Of a stretch of 64,000 nucleotides of DNA, positions 12,421 through 24,854 are shown piece after piece. Both the position numbers and the translations under genes were made by a program. The first letter of the stretch is position 1. Every line of letters starts with the position of its first letter. The DNA is from Luzula sylvatica (Eukaryota; Streptophyta; Magnoliopsida; Poales; Juncaceae), in assembly GCA_946800325.1 (NCBI GenBank), contig OX326959.1, forward strand, positions 22,807,742-22,871,741, read 5' to 3'. The notes beneath the pieces were generated by a model. It was not told the DNA's origin. It was given only the letters and a program-made list of their open reading frames with translations, and searched no databases.

Positions 12421-13219
12421 CCAACACTCTTATTTTTGCCTAACTTTTGTGTAATTATGTTGTGTCATATTATCACATTCCCATTAAATTATTATATATG
12501 ACAAGATCTAGACAATTAATTAATCATTACTTTTTATGATCATACTTTCTTTGCAATCATTTAAGTATCCATTATTCTACACTATATTTTAAGCATTCTT
12601 AGAAACTCACATCATCCTACATTAAGGACCTCAACTATTATTATTGATTAATTTTGTGTTAGACAAAATCTATTCAATTGTTTATCATTTCACATAATAT
12701 TATATGATCAAATGTGAATGTAATAGAAGATGAAAAATGTCATATATGAAATACTAATAACTTAATATGTAATATTATAAAACATACATCATATATTAGT
12801 ATTATTTTTAGAAATTTAATTTTCAAATTCCATCAAATATATTTGTTTTAATTTTCTCTCTTTATTTTGTCATCAATATTAGTATAGTTCATACATATCG
12901 TTTTTCATAATTTGAATTTGTAAAAATATGATGTAAAAAAATACAATGGGAAAAAATAATGCAATTCACATAATGTAATTTTAAGTATTTGATTTACATA
13001 AATAAAGTTTTAAGTATTATTATTCATTTTTACAAAATTATAACAAATCTTAAGTCATTGAGAATATGGGTTGTAAAAAGGGTTATTCACAAGTATTAAG
13101 TCATTCAGATTCCAATAATTAAGACAAGATTGTAATTCTTTTGTAATAAAATTTACGTGTGGATTCGGTGCTTGTGGGGCAGTAAAATGGAAACATGGAA
13201 TGACATGACGACCTTTGAA
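12421..13219. other. AT-rich intergenic DNA, nothing recognised
   Basis: No gene or repeat that I can support, apart from being the target of the copia insertion at its right edge. Confidence 0.6.
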
Positions 13220-13224
13220 AAAAC
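13220..13224. repeat. Target site duplication AAAAC (left)
   Basis: AAAAC directly precedes the left LTR and recurs at 21801-21805 directly after the right LTR. It is the 5 bp duplication expected for copia integrase. Confidence 0.85.
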
Positions 13225-14307
13225 TGAAGGAAATACAGTTTTGGATCATCGCTAAAATGGTACGTAGGACAAACGAACGTACGCGTTCGTGGGCATACGA
13301 AACAGATTAGTAAAACTGGTATAACTTTCAGTAGGAAATTCCGATTTGAATGGTTCAAATTGGGTTAGTTAGATAATGTGATTATCTAGAACTTTCATGT
13401 TGTAATATATTTCATTTGAGCGAAGTATCAGTATCGTTCTAATGAAATACCGAAAGGGTGTGACAGTTTGACATACAGTCAGTACAACGGCCGTAACTTT
13501 CGGGTCCGAACTCCAATTGGGCTGGGCCAAATTGGGTTGGAAAGATAATTAGATTATCTACAACTTTCGTAATGTTCAAAGTCGGTTGGAACGATTTAAT
13601 ATTTTCGTTCTGACAGATTACTGAAAGGGTGTATGCAGTTTTCTGTTTGAAAAGGTGTATAGAAGATATACATACCTTTTGGCCCATCCTTATCCTATGG
13701 AGTATATATAGGATGTTTCTCTCTCTCTCATCAGTCCAACCAGTTGAATAATTAGATTAGTTCAACCAGAAAATTAATGGAGTTAATTTAGAATTAATCC
13801 AGAAATTAAGAGACTCTAATCACTTGATGAAAGAGTGCGAGGAGATTGAGAGAGAAGGAGAAAAAGTTTTCTCCGTCTAGAGAATCGAAACGCAATCATG
13901 CAAGTTCGCCGGTGCATCGTCTAGGCAGATGCATCCGCGACCGAGGTGCTACGACTCACGGTGGATACGGGTAGAGGAGCGACACATGTGGCTCTTCGTT
14001 GTGATCAAACCGGAGAAGTAATCGAGTAACGGGCTGTGGAATCATGCGGGCATGGAACGCACGAAGACAACCCGAGGCGTGTCGAAACGGTGGGAGACGT
14101 GCGGTATGGGCTAGTCACCAACGTGACACCGAAGGAAATAGAAGGCGGCGATCAACCCTTCGTGTGCCATCAATTTGGCACTGGTATGAATCTGTCCTTC
14201 TATTCGCATCGTACCCTCGAAGTCGTGGCGTGATCTCGGGAATCGGGGAATCGAACCGGGCCTACATATCCGATGCGCGGGCCCGGGGTCAAGGATATTC
14301 CCCAACA
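13225..14307 (+). repeat. Left LTR of the copia element (1083 bp)
   Basis: It starts TGAAGGAAATACAG and ends TTCCCCAACA. A TATA-like box lies at 13703-13710, followed by a CT-rich start region. The U3 part has two related units of about 160 bp (near 13308-13455 and 13480-13640). The first holds the palindrome TAGATAATGTGATTATCTA at 13370-13388. Compared with the right LTR and with the solo LTR at 36418, this copy lacks 9 bp near 14107 between two GGG runs. Confidence 0.92.
13703..13710 (+). promoter_or_regulatory. TATA-like box of the left LTR
   Basis: TATATATA lies about 15 bp before a CT-rich stretch (TTTCTCTCTCTC) that would suit a transcription start. The same arrangement is in the right LTR at 21186-21193. 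Confidence 0.55.
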
Positions 14308-14308
14308 G

Positions 14309-14320
14309 TGGTATCAGAGC
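14309..14320 (+). promoter_or_regulatory. Primer-binding site (initiator tRNA-Met)
   Basis: TGGTATCAGAGC starts one base after the left LTR. It is the standard plant copia primer-binding site, complementary to the 3' end of initiator tRNA-Met. Confidence 0.9.
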
Positions 14321-14569
14321 GATCGCCATCGATTCGAGGGTCGAATCATAGTCGTATATTAGATATACGCACGGGTTATCAAAGTTCGTACCCGTTTGCA
14401 TGATGTTACATATAGAGAAAGTCAAATTCCGTTAAAATCACAAGTGGAATTCGCTAGAGATCGATCAAAAGTTGATTGAGAGTATCTAGGAATGATCATG
14501 AAAAGGTTTCATGATTTATCGTTTTGGAAACGAGCGAAAACGGACGAAACGGCAAAATCTGCAGAAAGT

Positions 14570-15130
14570 TAGAATACGAAACAGTGAGTAAAACTAAGAT
14601 AATTTTCAGTGGGAAACTCCAAATTGATTGTATCAAATTGGCGTAGTTAGATAATGAGATTATCTATGACTTTGATACAGAAAGTGTTTTCATTTGAACG
14701 AATTATCAGTGTCGTTTTTATGGAATACTGAAAGGGTGCGACTGTTTGACATACAGAGACTAAAACGTCCGTATATGTCGCATCGAAACTCCAATTGAGT
14801 CCAATCCAATTGGGTTAATTAGATAATAAGATTATCTAGAACTTTCGTTCACGTTCAAAGTCGGTTGGAACAATTTAATATTTTTGTTTCAACAGAATAC
14901 TGAAAAGGTGTCTGTAGTTTTCTGGTTGAAAAGGTGTATATTGGATATACTTACCTTTTCGTTTGTTCGTATTTTACTAAAACTGGTATAACTTTCAGTA
15001 GAAAATTCCGATTTGAATGGTTCAAATTGTTTTAGTTAGATAATTAGATTATCTAGAACTTTCATGTTGTAATATATTTTATTTGAGCGAAGTATTGGTG
15101 TCGTTCTAATGAAATAACGAAAGGGTGCAG
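14570..15130 (+). repeat. Three U3-like units repeated in the copia leader
   Basis: About 160 bp units at roughly 14585-14735, 14760-14915 and 14990-15127 are clearly related to the two units inside the LTR U3. Shared pieces are AACTTTCAGT, CAAATTG, AGATAAT-nnn-ATTATCT and CCGAAAGGGTG-like ends. So the element carries five recognisable units before gag instead of two. Confidence 0.7.
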
Positions 15131-15547
15131 AAAAATAATTTTTCTGCCGCCCCGGGGGCAGTTTTTGGCGCCCCGGACGCGTCCCGGGCGAGGTTTTCTC
15201 GCGCCCCATGGCCCTTGTGTTACAACGGATGGGGAAGTCCGTTATAACGGACCCTTCTCTGGATGCTGTTTTTGTTTTCGCGATAACTTTGGCTACGAAG
15301 CTCGGAATTTTGAGTTCTTTATATCGATTTGATCGGCATCAAACATTCTAGCATATTAGATAATTAATTATTTAGAATAATTAATCACCCTAAATAAATC
15401 ATATGCATTTACAAATCTTGTGATAGTGATATAATATGATTATGTCACGAATTTAGAAACATGCAATGGCATGATCCCTCATAATATTTAAGTCATGGAA
15501 ATGCCTTCCATATTCACAACCACTATGATCGGTACTACGTCTCACAT

Positions 15548-15724
15548 GGGTTAAGGCCAAAGCCGACATGGGTTATTGTAGTCATCGACGGGGTGGCAAG
15601 CGTTAAATAGGGACTGATAAGGGTTAAGGCCAAAGCCGACTTATTAGTAGTTTATTTGAACGATACGATGAGTATGGTTGTGACTTAATCGTTCAAGCCA
15701 GTAAGGGTTGAGGCCAAAGCCGAC
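15548..15724 (+). repeat. Three spaced copies of a 20-mer in the copia leader
   Basis: GGGTTAAGGCCAAAGCCGAC occurs at 15548-15567 and 15621-15640, and with one change (GGGTTGAGG) at 15705-15724. The intervals are 73 and 84 bp. They lie in the untranslated leader before the gag remnant. Function unknown; a packaging or structural RNA role is only a guess. Confidence 0.65.
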
Positions 15725-16059
15725 TTGATTGGAAGTTCGGGGCATAGATAGGATGCACACACGGAACTAGGATTGTATAGGATACGATCCATCACCGAAA
15801 TCCTATAAAGGTTCGAGAGTCGCATTGGATGCGATTGGATATAATCCTACCTAAATAGTGAGATCCCACTCGTCTGCCAAAGCAACTTGTGGGAGGATCG
15901 TAAAATATGGGTCTTGAGTGTTATGGACTTGGAGTCCCGTATCGGTATGAGGGTTATCGATTCGATAAAATAACACTATCATCTATTCTTCATATAAGCA
16001 TATAGATTAAGTACGCACGGTTAGGAGTTAATCTTCATCATCCGTTTAGAATTATGTTT

Positions 16060-19000
16060 TCAAGCAACACCAAATATATCGATGAGATCGATAAGATAGA
16101 TGGCTTTTGGGCCGGAATTACCGTTATTAACCTTGATAGTCAAAGAATAGTTCTTAGACTTAAAGGAACGTGTTGGACACGGAAATGGTAGATTCGGGGC
16201 TCAATGCTATGGCTTTAGAGAAAGCCGGGTTCGATAAACTTTAAGAAGAAATCGAACGATATTACGTGCCTTGTGGTGGCATGTATAGACGCAAATTTCT
16301 CAAAAATTGTTTTGAGAATTCGGGTGTATATGAAAGTAAAACACAACGCTCATGAAATAGTTTCAAGAGCTAGAGCGCGTTGAATGGTTCGATGCGGCTC
16401 AAAGAGTAGGTTAATTTTGAGACGCCTTATGGGTCTTGGATTAACACTCGTGTGTTGATGGTACGAGATTTGATCGTCGTGACCGAATATCATATGCATT
16501 CGATAGATAAGTCGATCCCGAAATTGCATGAGATGTGATTTAAAATTGAATTGGAGATGCTCGGAGTATCCGAGGAATCCAATGTATATAGATGCGTGGA
16601 TGTCCTTGTAATTCAAAGAAGGGATCGAAAGAAATATATGTCTAAGGGTATTTTGGGAAAATGTTTTCCAAACAGAAAGTTCGGACAAGGAGTTTTCCAA
16701 ACTAATGACTCAAAAATGGTGAAATCCGAGGAGGATTAAACCTAGTAGTTAATTGCTTCTTTTGGCATTGCCGTCTTGGCCATATAAACGAGATTCGCGT
16801 ATCTAGATTCCATATGATGGATTGCTAGAATCATTCGAATTATATTCGATTGATTAATGCGATACTTATTTATTAGGCAAGACGACAAAGGGCATCATTC
16901 TCCAATGGTTGGAGAAAGATCCAACGAATTATTGGAACTTACATTCACATGTAGATGATCCGATAAGTTCCGAGGCAAGAGGAGGCTATCAGTATTTTGT
17001 TATGTTTATGGACGGTTAAATTAGATATGGAAATATCTATTTAATGCGTGCCGAAACGGAGACTTTTGAAAGGTTCAAAGAGTTTCAAAAACGAAATACG
17101 AAATCAACTAAGCAAGAAAATCAAAGCTTTTCGATAGGATCGAGAAGGCAAGTATTTGAGCTAAACCTTTCGATAGGATCGAAGAGGCGATATTTGAGTT
17201 ATGAATATTGATGATCATTTATGATTGTGGAATCGTTTCACGATTGCATTTATTCGGAACATTGAGATGTGTCCGAAAAGAGGAAATGAACGCATGTTGG
17301 ACATGGTTCGATAAATGATAAGTCAATAGCATCTCCCAAAAATATTTTGGGGATACGCCCTTGAGACAGCGGCACTAATGAATGGTTGCATTAAGATATG
17401 GACCATAAACCTTCTAATCGGTACAAAAGACGCCATATGAGATATGGATCGGAATGGTTCCGAAGTTGTTACTTGTACAGATTTGAGGATGTGAGTGTAT
17501 TTCGAAATTTGTTTCGGTTAAACTCAATCCCAAATCTGGAAATTGTTCGTGTATCCTTAAGGTAACTAAAGGGTATTAGTTCTAACGTCCCGACGAAAAT
17601 TAGATTTTCGTGGCTCGAAGAGATGCCTTCTTGGAGGAGGACTAGATGCGCACAAGTTTGGAACTTGGTGTCATTTATCTCTATGCGGGCTAGTGGGAGT
17701 AGAATAAATCTCGAAAGAGTTCGTGATTTGAAAATGAACATTGTACCGATGAAAGTTGACATGGCTTCATCAAGAGTTGATGAACGCAAGTCGAACACAC
17801 AAAGAAATTTTTCGTAGATCAAGTAGGCTATATCATAAGCCGGTAAATACGGATTTATCGAGGCTAATGATGATAGATCGAAATCATATGATGATTCGAT
17901 ATCCTACAAGGATGCTATGAAAACTTGATTCCACATGACATGGTGTCATGAAATATGAGATTCGATCCATGTTAATTATCAAGTTCAGAACTTGATTTCA
18001 TTACTTTCTGGGTTAGACCCGTGAAATGTGAGTGGGTTTTTCAAGATGACGAACCGACATGGATAGGAATACGCATATATGTAAAGCGAGGCTTTTTGCG
18101 AAGAGTTTCATGCAATTCATAGTCGGACTATGAAGAAACGTTTTCGCATGTTGCCATGCTTTCACATTCTCGAAATTCTGCTTGCCATGGTCGCGTATTA
18201 TGACTATGTGATGTGGCAAAATGGATGTCAAAACCGAATATCTTGAAAGAAATTTTATGAAAGGATGTGTACTTGACACAACCTTACGGTTTTGTCGATT
18301 CATAAGAATCGGGGATAAGATATGCACGCTTTAACGATCCATATGATGGATTAGAGAAAGCTTCTCGGAATTGGAATATTCGTTTTGACAAAATTATAAA
18401 CTGTTATAAAATTGTCGAAACGAATGGAAACTTTGTGTACACATGAAGGTTAGTGGGAGCTGCGTTATATTTCTTGTAACGACAAAGGATTTAGACGAGA
18501 CCGCTTATGAATTAAGCGTGAAAATCTATATGATAGATCTATGAAGTTTCTCGTTCTATGTTATAGCACATATATCGACATATTGTTGAAAATGGTTTTC
18601 AACATGTAAACTCCTTGGAGGAGATAAATCGAAATGTCGAATGACAGAAATTTTCAACGGCTCGATGTGAGACATCAAGCAGCGCGAAAAGTAATAATAT
18701 GATGCCTTACATTTGATGTTAGGATCTATTATATCTGTCATGATATGTATGTGGTTATCTGTCATACAAATAAAGCGTCTAGTTCACCGTCAATAAAATT
18801 CATGGGAATCACATGAGTTTGAATGTAATTCGATTACATGAGACTAACTCTTGTGATTGTATAATGGTTATACAAATATATACATAATGGTTATGTATAT
18901 TTAAAACCTATCGGGATTTGTATTGATAGAGGTGAAGTTTATCCTTGAATACTTTGCGAAAGAATTCAGGATTTATTATCTATAATGGTGTGGAGGACGT

Positions 19001-19420
19001 GTTGGTTATAAAGAGTTATAACAAACAACAGTTTCCAAAGATGAAGCACGTCCAAATATGTAGCACGACTTTCGATCACAAAGTGTGTACATGTTTTGCT
19101 TAAATGAAAACACGGTTATGTGGAAAGGTTCCACAAGACCAATAGTTTATGATTCTATTTACGGTGGCGAGTATATTGCGGTTATTAATCGCAAAAGGAA
19201 GTGGTATGGATCAAGAATACATGACCAAACTCTAGTAGTCACGAGTTATCGGATTTATTGTTGTTTATTGCGTGAGACGCAATAGTACAAGCCAAAAATG
19301 CCGAGGTCACAACCACTTCTAGCCAATACTCAGAAAATTTCATTTGATCCAATAAATTTTATGAAAAGATGTGATCGTAGATATTGGAAATGTTCCAATC
19401 CTGATGATGATTAACACTAG
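16060..19420 (+). pseudogene. Decayed gag-pol of the copia element
   Basis: A gag-like stretch is weakly visible at 16060-16740. Integrase pieces follow: RSNELLELTH and ARGGYQYFVMFMDG near 16910-17015, and FWGYALETAA near 17350. RT pieces are KCEWVFQ near 18030, DYEETFSHVAML near 18125 and MDVKT at 18221, then VYLTQPYGFVD. A GEYIAV-like RNase H motif is near 19165. The YVDD catalytic motif expected near 18470 is not visible in any frame, and stops and frameshifts are scattered throughout. It cannot encode a working polyprotein. Confidence 0.82.
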
Positions 19421-20696
19421 CGGGAACGTGCGGACCCGTTTACAAAACCGCTCTCTCTAGTCGCGCGTGACTGTCATGCGATGACTATGGGTATGGAGAT
19501 ACCTAGAGGAGGAAGAAGAGAGTAGAGTGTAGTTATCTAATACGATAGTCCTCGCAGGTTATGGGTATGGAGATACCCATAGGTAAACGTTGTATCACCC
19601 AAATACTTAGTCCATATGAATGCATTCCTTTTAAAATTTTTGTTTACTTAATTTAAATATGCATTCACCTTATATGAAAACAGTGTGCGGGTTGTGTAAT
19701 ATGATTGTTACATGAACCTTGATTTGAACTTGTGTGGACGTCGACATGGTTGAGGACCATGTGCAGCGAAACCGTCACACTTAAAGTGTCATTTCTAAAC
19801 ATCCCTAGTCGCGGATCAGCTTGCTTAAGAGAGAAGCATTTCTATTATTGGATAGACTGAACGCGTACACTAGTACGTTTGCCGAGGAGATGATTATGTT
19901 TTGCTAATCATGGGACAAGGTGCTTGTCGAATCGGGAACGTAGATATATGTTAGGTTACATGCATTGGATATGACCAAAGCCGCGAGTCCATGACATGGT
20001 TTAGTCATTATAGATGGACTTGTGACGGATGGGGTTTTAGATTCTTCATACTTGAGGGGATCATTGATTGCGTTACGTGCGTAACACAATGCTTTGATAT
20101 GATCTTACGCTCACCGTAACAGGTAGTTAAAGGGGTCGTCATTGGGTATTGTCCGAAACACGGAATTCAATGTGAGTCTCCAAGATAGGAATTGTTTATT
20201 CCGAAAGGAAGAGATATCTCTTAGGCGCCGCTCGATGAGTCGATTAACGAAATCTCTGGCCAGAGTCAATGATATTAATGGTTAATATCGATTGAAATTT
20301 GTTAAATCAACTCGGAATCGGGAAATAAGTATAGTTAATCAAATTATAAGGATGACTATTACCATGCCTTTTGATTAACGGATATCGCAAACAAGAGAAC
20401 TAGTAACCGCTATTCGAGATAGGCACAATGATCACAATCATTTTTCGTTTTAACATGGGTAGCCATGATGGAGTGACTAGATCCCGCTCATGGGCTTGTA
20501 GTGCCATGGAAACGGCCTACTGCCATCGTTAAACGAACCTACACGGTCACACAACGAGTCGTACTATGTCGGGCTTGATTGCAAGTTTTTGCACATTGGA
20601 TGTGCATGGCTTTAGCGTATTTGATACGCGGGCCAGATTCTCTGATATAGTGTATATGTGATATACATGAGTACCTTTTAGGTAAATCTGAAACTT

Positions 20697-20706
20697 AGTG
20701 GGAGAC
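20697..20706 (+). promoter_or_regulatory. Polypurine tract before the right LTR
   Basis: AGTGGGAGAC abuts the TG start of the right LTR, as expected for the plus-strand primer of reverse transcription. Confidence 0.75.
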
Positions 20707-21800
20707 TGAAGGAAATACAGTTTTGGATCATCGCTAAAATGGTACGTAGGACAAACGAACGTACGCGTTCGTGGGCATACGAAACAGATTAGTAAAACTG
20801 GTATAACTTTCAGTAGGAAATTCCGATTTGGATGGTTCAAATTGGGTTAGTTAGATAATGTGATTATCTAGAACTTTCATGTTGTAATATATTTCATTTG
20901 AGCGAAGTATCAGTATCGTTCTAATGAAATACCGAAAGGGTGTGACAGTTTGACATACAGTCAGTAAAACGGCCGTAACTTTCGGGTCCGAACTCCAATT
21001 GGGCTTGGCCAAATTGGGTTGGAAAGATAATTAGATTATCTACAACTTTCGTAAATGTTCAAAGTCGGTTGGAACGATTTAATATTTTCGTTCTGACAGA
21101 TTACTGAAAGGGTGTATGCAGTTTTCTGTTTGAAAAGGTGTATAGAAGATATACATACCTTTTGGCCCATCCTTATCCTATGGAGTATATATAGGATGTT
21201 TCTCTCTCTCTCATCAGTCCAACCAGTTGAATAATTAGATTAGTTCAACCAGAAAATTAATGGAGTTAATTTAGAATTAATCCAGAAATTAAGAGGCTCT
21301 AATCACTTGATGAAAGAGTGCGAAGAGATTGAGAGAGAAGGAGAAAAGAGTTTTCTCCGTCTAGAGAATCGAAACGCAATCATCCAAGTTCGCCGGTGCA
21401 TCGTCTAGGCAGATGCATCCGCGACCGAGGTGCTACGACTCACGGTGGATACGGGTAGAGGAGCGACACATGTGGCTCTTCGTTGTGATCAAACCGGAGA
21501 AGTAATCGAGTAACGGGCTGTGGAATCATGCGGGCATGGAACGCACGAAGACAACCCGAGGCGTGTCGAAACGGTGGGAGACGTGCGGTATGGGACGTAC
21601 GGGCTAGTCACCAACGTGACACCGAAGGAAATAGAAGGCGGCGATCAACCCTTCGTGTGCCATCAATTTGGCACTGGTATGAATCTGTCCTTCTATTCGC
21701 ATCGTACCCTCGAAGTCGTGGCGTGATCTCGGGAATCGGGGAATCGAACCGGGCCTACATATCCGATGCGCGGGCCCGGGGTCAAGGATATTCCCCAACA
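20707..21800 (+). repeat. Right LTR of the copia element (1094 bp)
   Basis: Starts TGAAGG and ends CCAACA. It keeps the 9 bp near 21592-21600 that the left LTR has lost. The difference in length from the left LTR is explained by that gap and two single-base indels. Confidence 0.92.
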
Positions 21801-21805
21801 AAAAC

Positions 21806-22629
21806 GCTCATATTTAATTCCGGCCATGTTATCACGAAACAAATATCAATTTGTAATGTCCTCCAGATCATAACTTACTAATGTCATGAAACAAGAAGAA
21901 TAAGAAAAAGAAATACAAGAACAAAAAGATAGATAATATTGAGAAACAAATATTTATTTGCAACTCTTAAATAGAACCAAAAAACAATTCAATCATCTTA
22001 TCAACATCTGTCTTACCCTGTGAACTCTATACCCTATTTTTGTGACATTGTATGGTCTTGTCACTTCTGTTTTTCTGAAAAAAAATTGATTCCTCTTTAT
22101 TTTTATAGTAATGTGTCTTATCATTTTTTTCATGGCTACAAGTAACTACAATTTAAACTTAATTAATATTTACATTTCTATAATTTAATTTAATATGAAT
22201 TATTTTTTTATACATAAACATATTAAATTTTACATTCATACAAATCTAATTTCTCAAACCAAAAAATAAGCAAAAACTATATACTATTATATTTTCAAAA
22301 TACAACAACATAAACTATACTAAACATTTAGGGCGGTATTAACAATTCTGTCAATTTCTGAATTTTGGCAAAATTACGGATTCTGTCACATTATTCTGCC
22401 AATTAAGAAGCATCTGAAGAATTAATATTTTACTTAACAAGTAATACATGGAGGAGTCCTCAATTCCGACATTTTGGGTTTTGACGGAGTTTCCAACTCC
22501 TTCCTTGTGTATTTTGCAAATTATTTCAGTGGTTGTGTATTTTGAGAATAAACTTAAAAAAATGTGTATATGGAAATGTAGAGGTCCTTGATTATTCAAA
22601 TTATTTCCAACTCCTTCCTTGTTATATAA
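21806..22629. other. AT-rich intergenic DNA, nothing recognised
   Basis: No gene seen. The phrase CAACTCCTTCCTTGT occurs twice (22496 and 22608), a small local duplication near the edge of the duplicated WNK segment. Confidence 0.5.
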
Positions 22630-22720
22630 ACTGACGACACTTTTGACGAATCTCTTAACCTACCCCACATTGCCATTTTATTCAAATGTAGAGGTCCTTG
22701 ATTATTGATTTATATAATGA

Positions 22721-23447
22721 ATTAGTAAATATTAAGAGACAAGAGTTTTGAATAAGTATGTTAAAAACTATTAACAGATAAAATAAATAAACTAAATGTA
22801 TATACTACGTTTCTTTCTTTAAATGTATTATTGTAGACACTTCAATTATTATTCTCTTCAAATTAAGTTCTTTTAGTAAGTCGTAAACCTTAAAAAAAAT
22901 TTGCCTTCTACAATTAATCGTTTTTGTTGTTGTTTATCACGAATCGAAAAATATATAATCATCATAAGAAATATCCTATAATGACATTTCAGAAAAATAA
23001 AAAAGATTTCTCTTTTTAAATGCGACCGGTGAGTGATGTGGAGGGACAGCTCAACTAATTTTAGGGCTCTCGACCTCTTGAGCCGTTCCTCACGATGTGC
23101 GAGAGAGAATGAAAAAAACACGAAAGAAGAAGACATACTTCATTAAATGGACTTGTGCATTCAAGGCCGGTCCATCTGTAAAACCCATAAAATTCGGATT
23201 TCGGATCCAAAATTTTCGAAAAATATAATTTATCAAGTTAAAAATAAGTATAATTACAATAAAATTATTACATATCACAAGAAATCTTGTGGTTTATTGA
23301 TAGAACAATTATCTATTTTGTGAGAGGTCATCGGTTCGAAACCCTACAAACTATAATTTTAATTTTTTTCCCCAATATACAATGAAAAATATGAGAAACA
23401 ATGGCATGAAGAGATTTGAACTTTGGATCATAACAAAAAAATAAAGA
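22721..23447. other. Intergenic DNA with a possible tRNA-like SINE scrap
   Basis: No gene. At 23285-23352 a weak A-box-like TGGTTTATTGATAG is followed by a good B box (GGTTCGAAACC, 23333-23343). This is the promoter layout of a tRNA-derived SINE, but no cloverleaf can be drawn. Confidence 0.3.
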
Positions 23448-23458
23448 GCCTTAACCAA

Positions 23459-23965
23459 GATTCTAAAAATCGGCCCAGGCAGCCGCCTAGGCGCTAGGCG
23501 CCGACCAAACGCCCAGCTTTACTCTAATCGTTTATGTCTAGGCGGAATTCTGCCTAGGCCCGCCTAGATACCGCCTAGGCGCCGAATAATTCCGTCTAGG
23601 TCCAGCCCACTTAATTTTATTTTCTTTAAGCCCCTAGCCCATTTTTTTAAGGCCTGCGCCCTTCTCTTCTTCTTTTTTTCCCTTTTCTTCTTTCTATTTT
23701 TAGTAATTTTATTTTGTGGTTTATTTGGATTTGTGTTAATGTTATGTTGTAGATTTAATGTTATTATTTGTTTGGACGTCTTAAATAAAATCCATATACA
23801 CTATTATTAGTATAAAAAGTTGTAGCACAAATTATAATATATAAAAATTAAAAAATATGATAAAAATTATGTAAAATTATAAATTCGCCTAGATCCGATT
23901 AATCCCTCTATGCGCTAGACGGTGTCCGTCCGCCCCACTAGCGCATAGCGATTTTTGTAACAATG
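23459..23965. mobile_element. hAT-like MITE with a GC-rich GCCTAGGCGCC end
   Basis: The identical sequence GCCTTAACCAA flanks it on both sides (23448-23458 and 23966-23976). Part of this is the target duplication. The ends are inverted around AAAATCG/CGATTTT. The left 130 bp is an island of overlapping palindromes (GCCTAGGCGCC, GCCGCCTAGGCGC) in otherwise AT-rich DNA. No transposase. It lies about 600 bp before the WNK-B leader and is absent from the same place in copy A. Confidence 0.65.
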
Positions 23966-23976
23966 GCCTTAACCAA

Positions 23977-24540
23977 TAATCCACAAAAATCACATATGTG
24001 ACATGGTAGTTTCTTTTAATAATTAATTTGATTCGTCTTTTAAAAAAATTGATTTCGAATCCTTAAAATGCTAGGGCCGACCATGTGTACATCATATGAA
24101 CTGAACAATCATGTCATTTTTTCACATAAAATTCGTTTATTCATTATTATGCACAAATAGAAATCTAAATATTGTCAAGTGTTTTTTGGTTTGGAAAAAA
24201 AATTAAGATAACTAGGCATTCTTTTATAACACGTTTAAAGTATAATAAAAAAAAGAAAAACATAATTTTCATTTATTTTTTAATAAAGTGAAGAGGAAAT
24301 AGTTTAGAGTACTCATGTACATTGTTTATAACTTTTTCACCCACAATTTATTTTAATTTTTATGACTTGACATGTATTTTTAAATTTTAATTTAACAACT
24401 TAATTTAAAATTTGAGTTTCTAATTTACGGTTCGAATATTTCAGTTTGTGGTTTGACAATTAAGTAACCAGTCAAATTATGAATTAATTATGAATTAATG
24501 GGTTAAAAATTAAAGTGTTAAATCATGAAAACTGGCGAAG
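23977..24540 (+). other. Presumed promoter region of WNK-B
   Basis: AT-rich, with no gene or clear repeat. Homology to the WNK-A promoter is not obvious until about 24570. Confidence 0.45.
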
Positions 24541-24854
24541 AATTTTGGGGCAATCTATCATTTTCCTATAGTTTAACGCAGGGACCGCAAGTAAAGTGCG
24601 TCTTGCTCCCTTCGGTCGCCCCGTCTCCTCTCTCTTCTCCTCTCTCTTCGAAAGTCCAAACATCCCCATTTTATTTCATAAATTTCAATCCATTTCCGCA
24701 AATTCGATTTCTCCTCAGAAACCCAAAACAAATAAAATCTCAGTTTCCATCCACAGATCCTTCAATTTCGATCCTATACAACAAAAAAAATTCTTAGCTC
24801 TTTTTTTGCGTTTGCGGGGCGAAGAAAGTTGGGCACTAGTATTGGTACACAACC

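Larger units (their letters stand above)
13225..21800 (+). mobile_element. Full-length but defective Ty1/copia LTR retrotransposon
   Basis: 8576 bp bounded by two LTRs beginning TG and ending CA, with a 5 bp AAAAC target duplication, a methionine-tRNA primer-binding site after the left LTR and a purine tract before the right LTR. The internal order integrase (16870-17460), then reverse transcriptase (17960-18920), then RNase H-like (18960-19420) marks Ty1/copia. No long frame survives. By eye the LTRs differ by 6 substitutions, two 1 bp indels and one 9 bp indel, so insertion was recent. The coding region is far more damaged than the LTRs, which suggests the element was already dead and moved with proteins from a relative. 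It sits between WNK-A and WNK-B. Confidence 0.92.

Noticed and set aside
14036..14425. Open frames of 65-119 codons on both strands
   Set aside because: They lie in the GC-richer R/U5 part of the LTR, recur in every LTR copy including the solo one, and have no domain; absence of stops comes from composition.
23285..23352. Possible tRNA gene (good B box)
   Set aside because: No acceptor stem or anticodon arm can be drawn; at most a SINE scrap.
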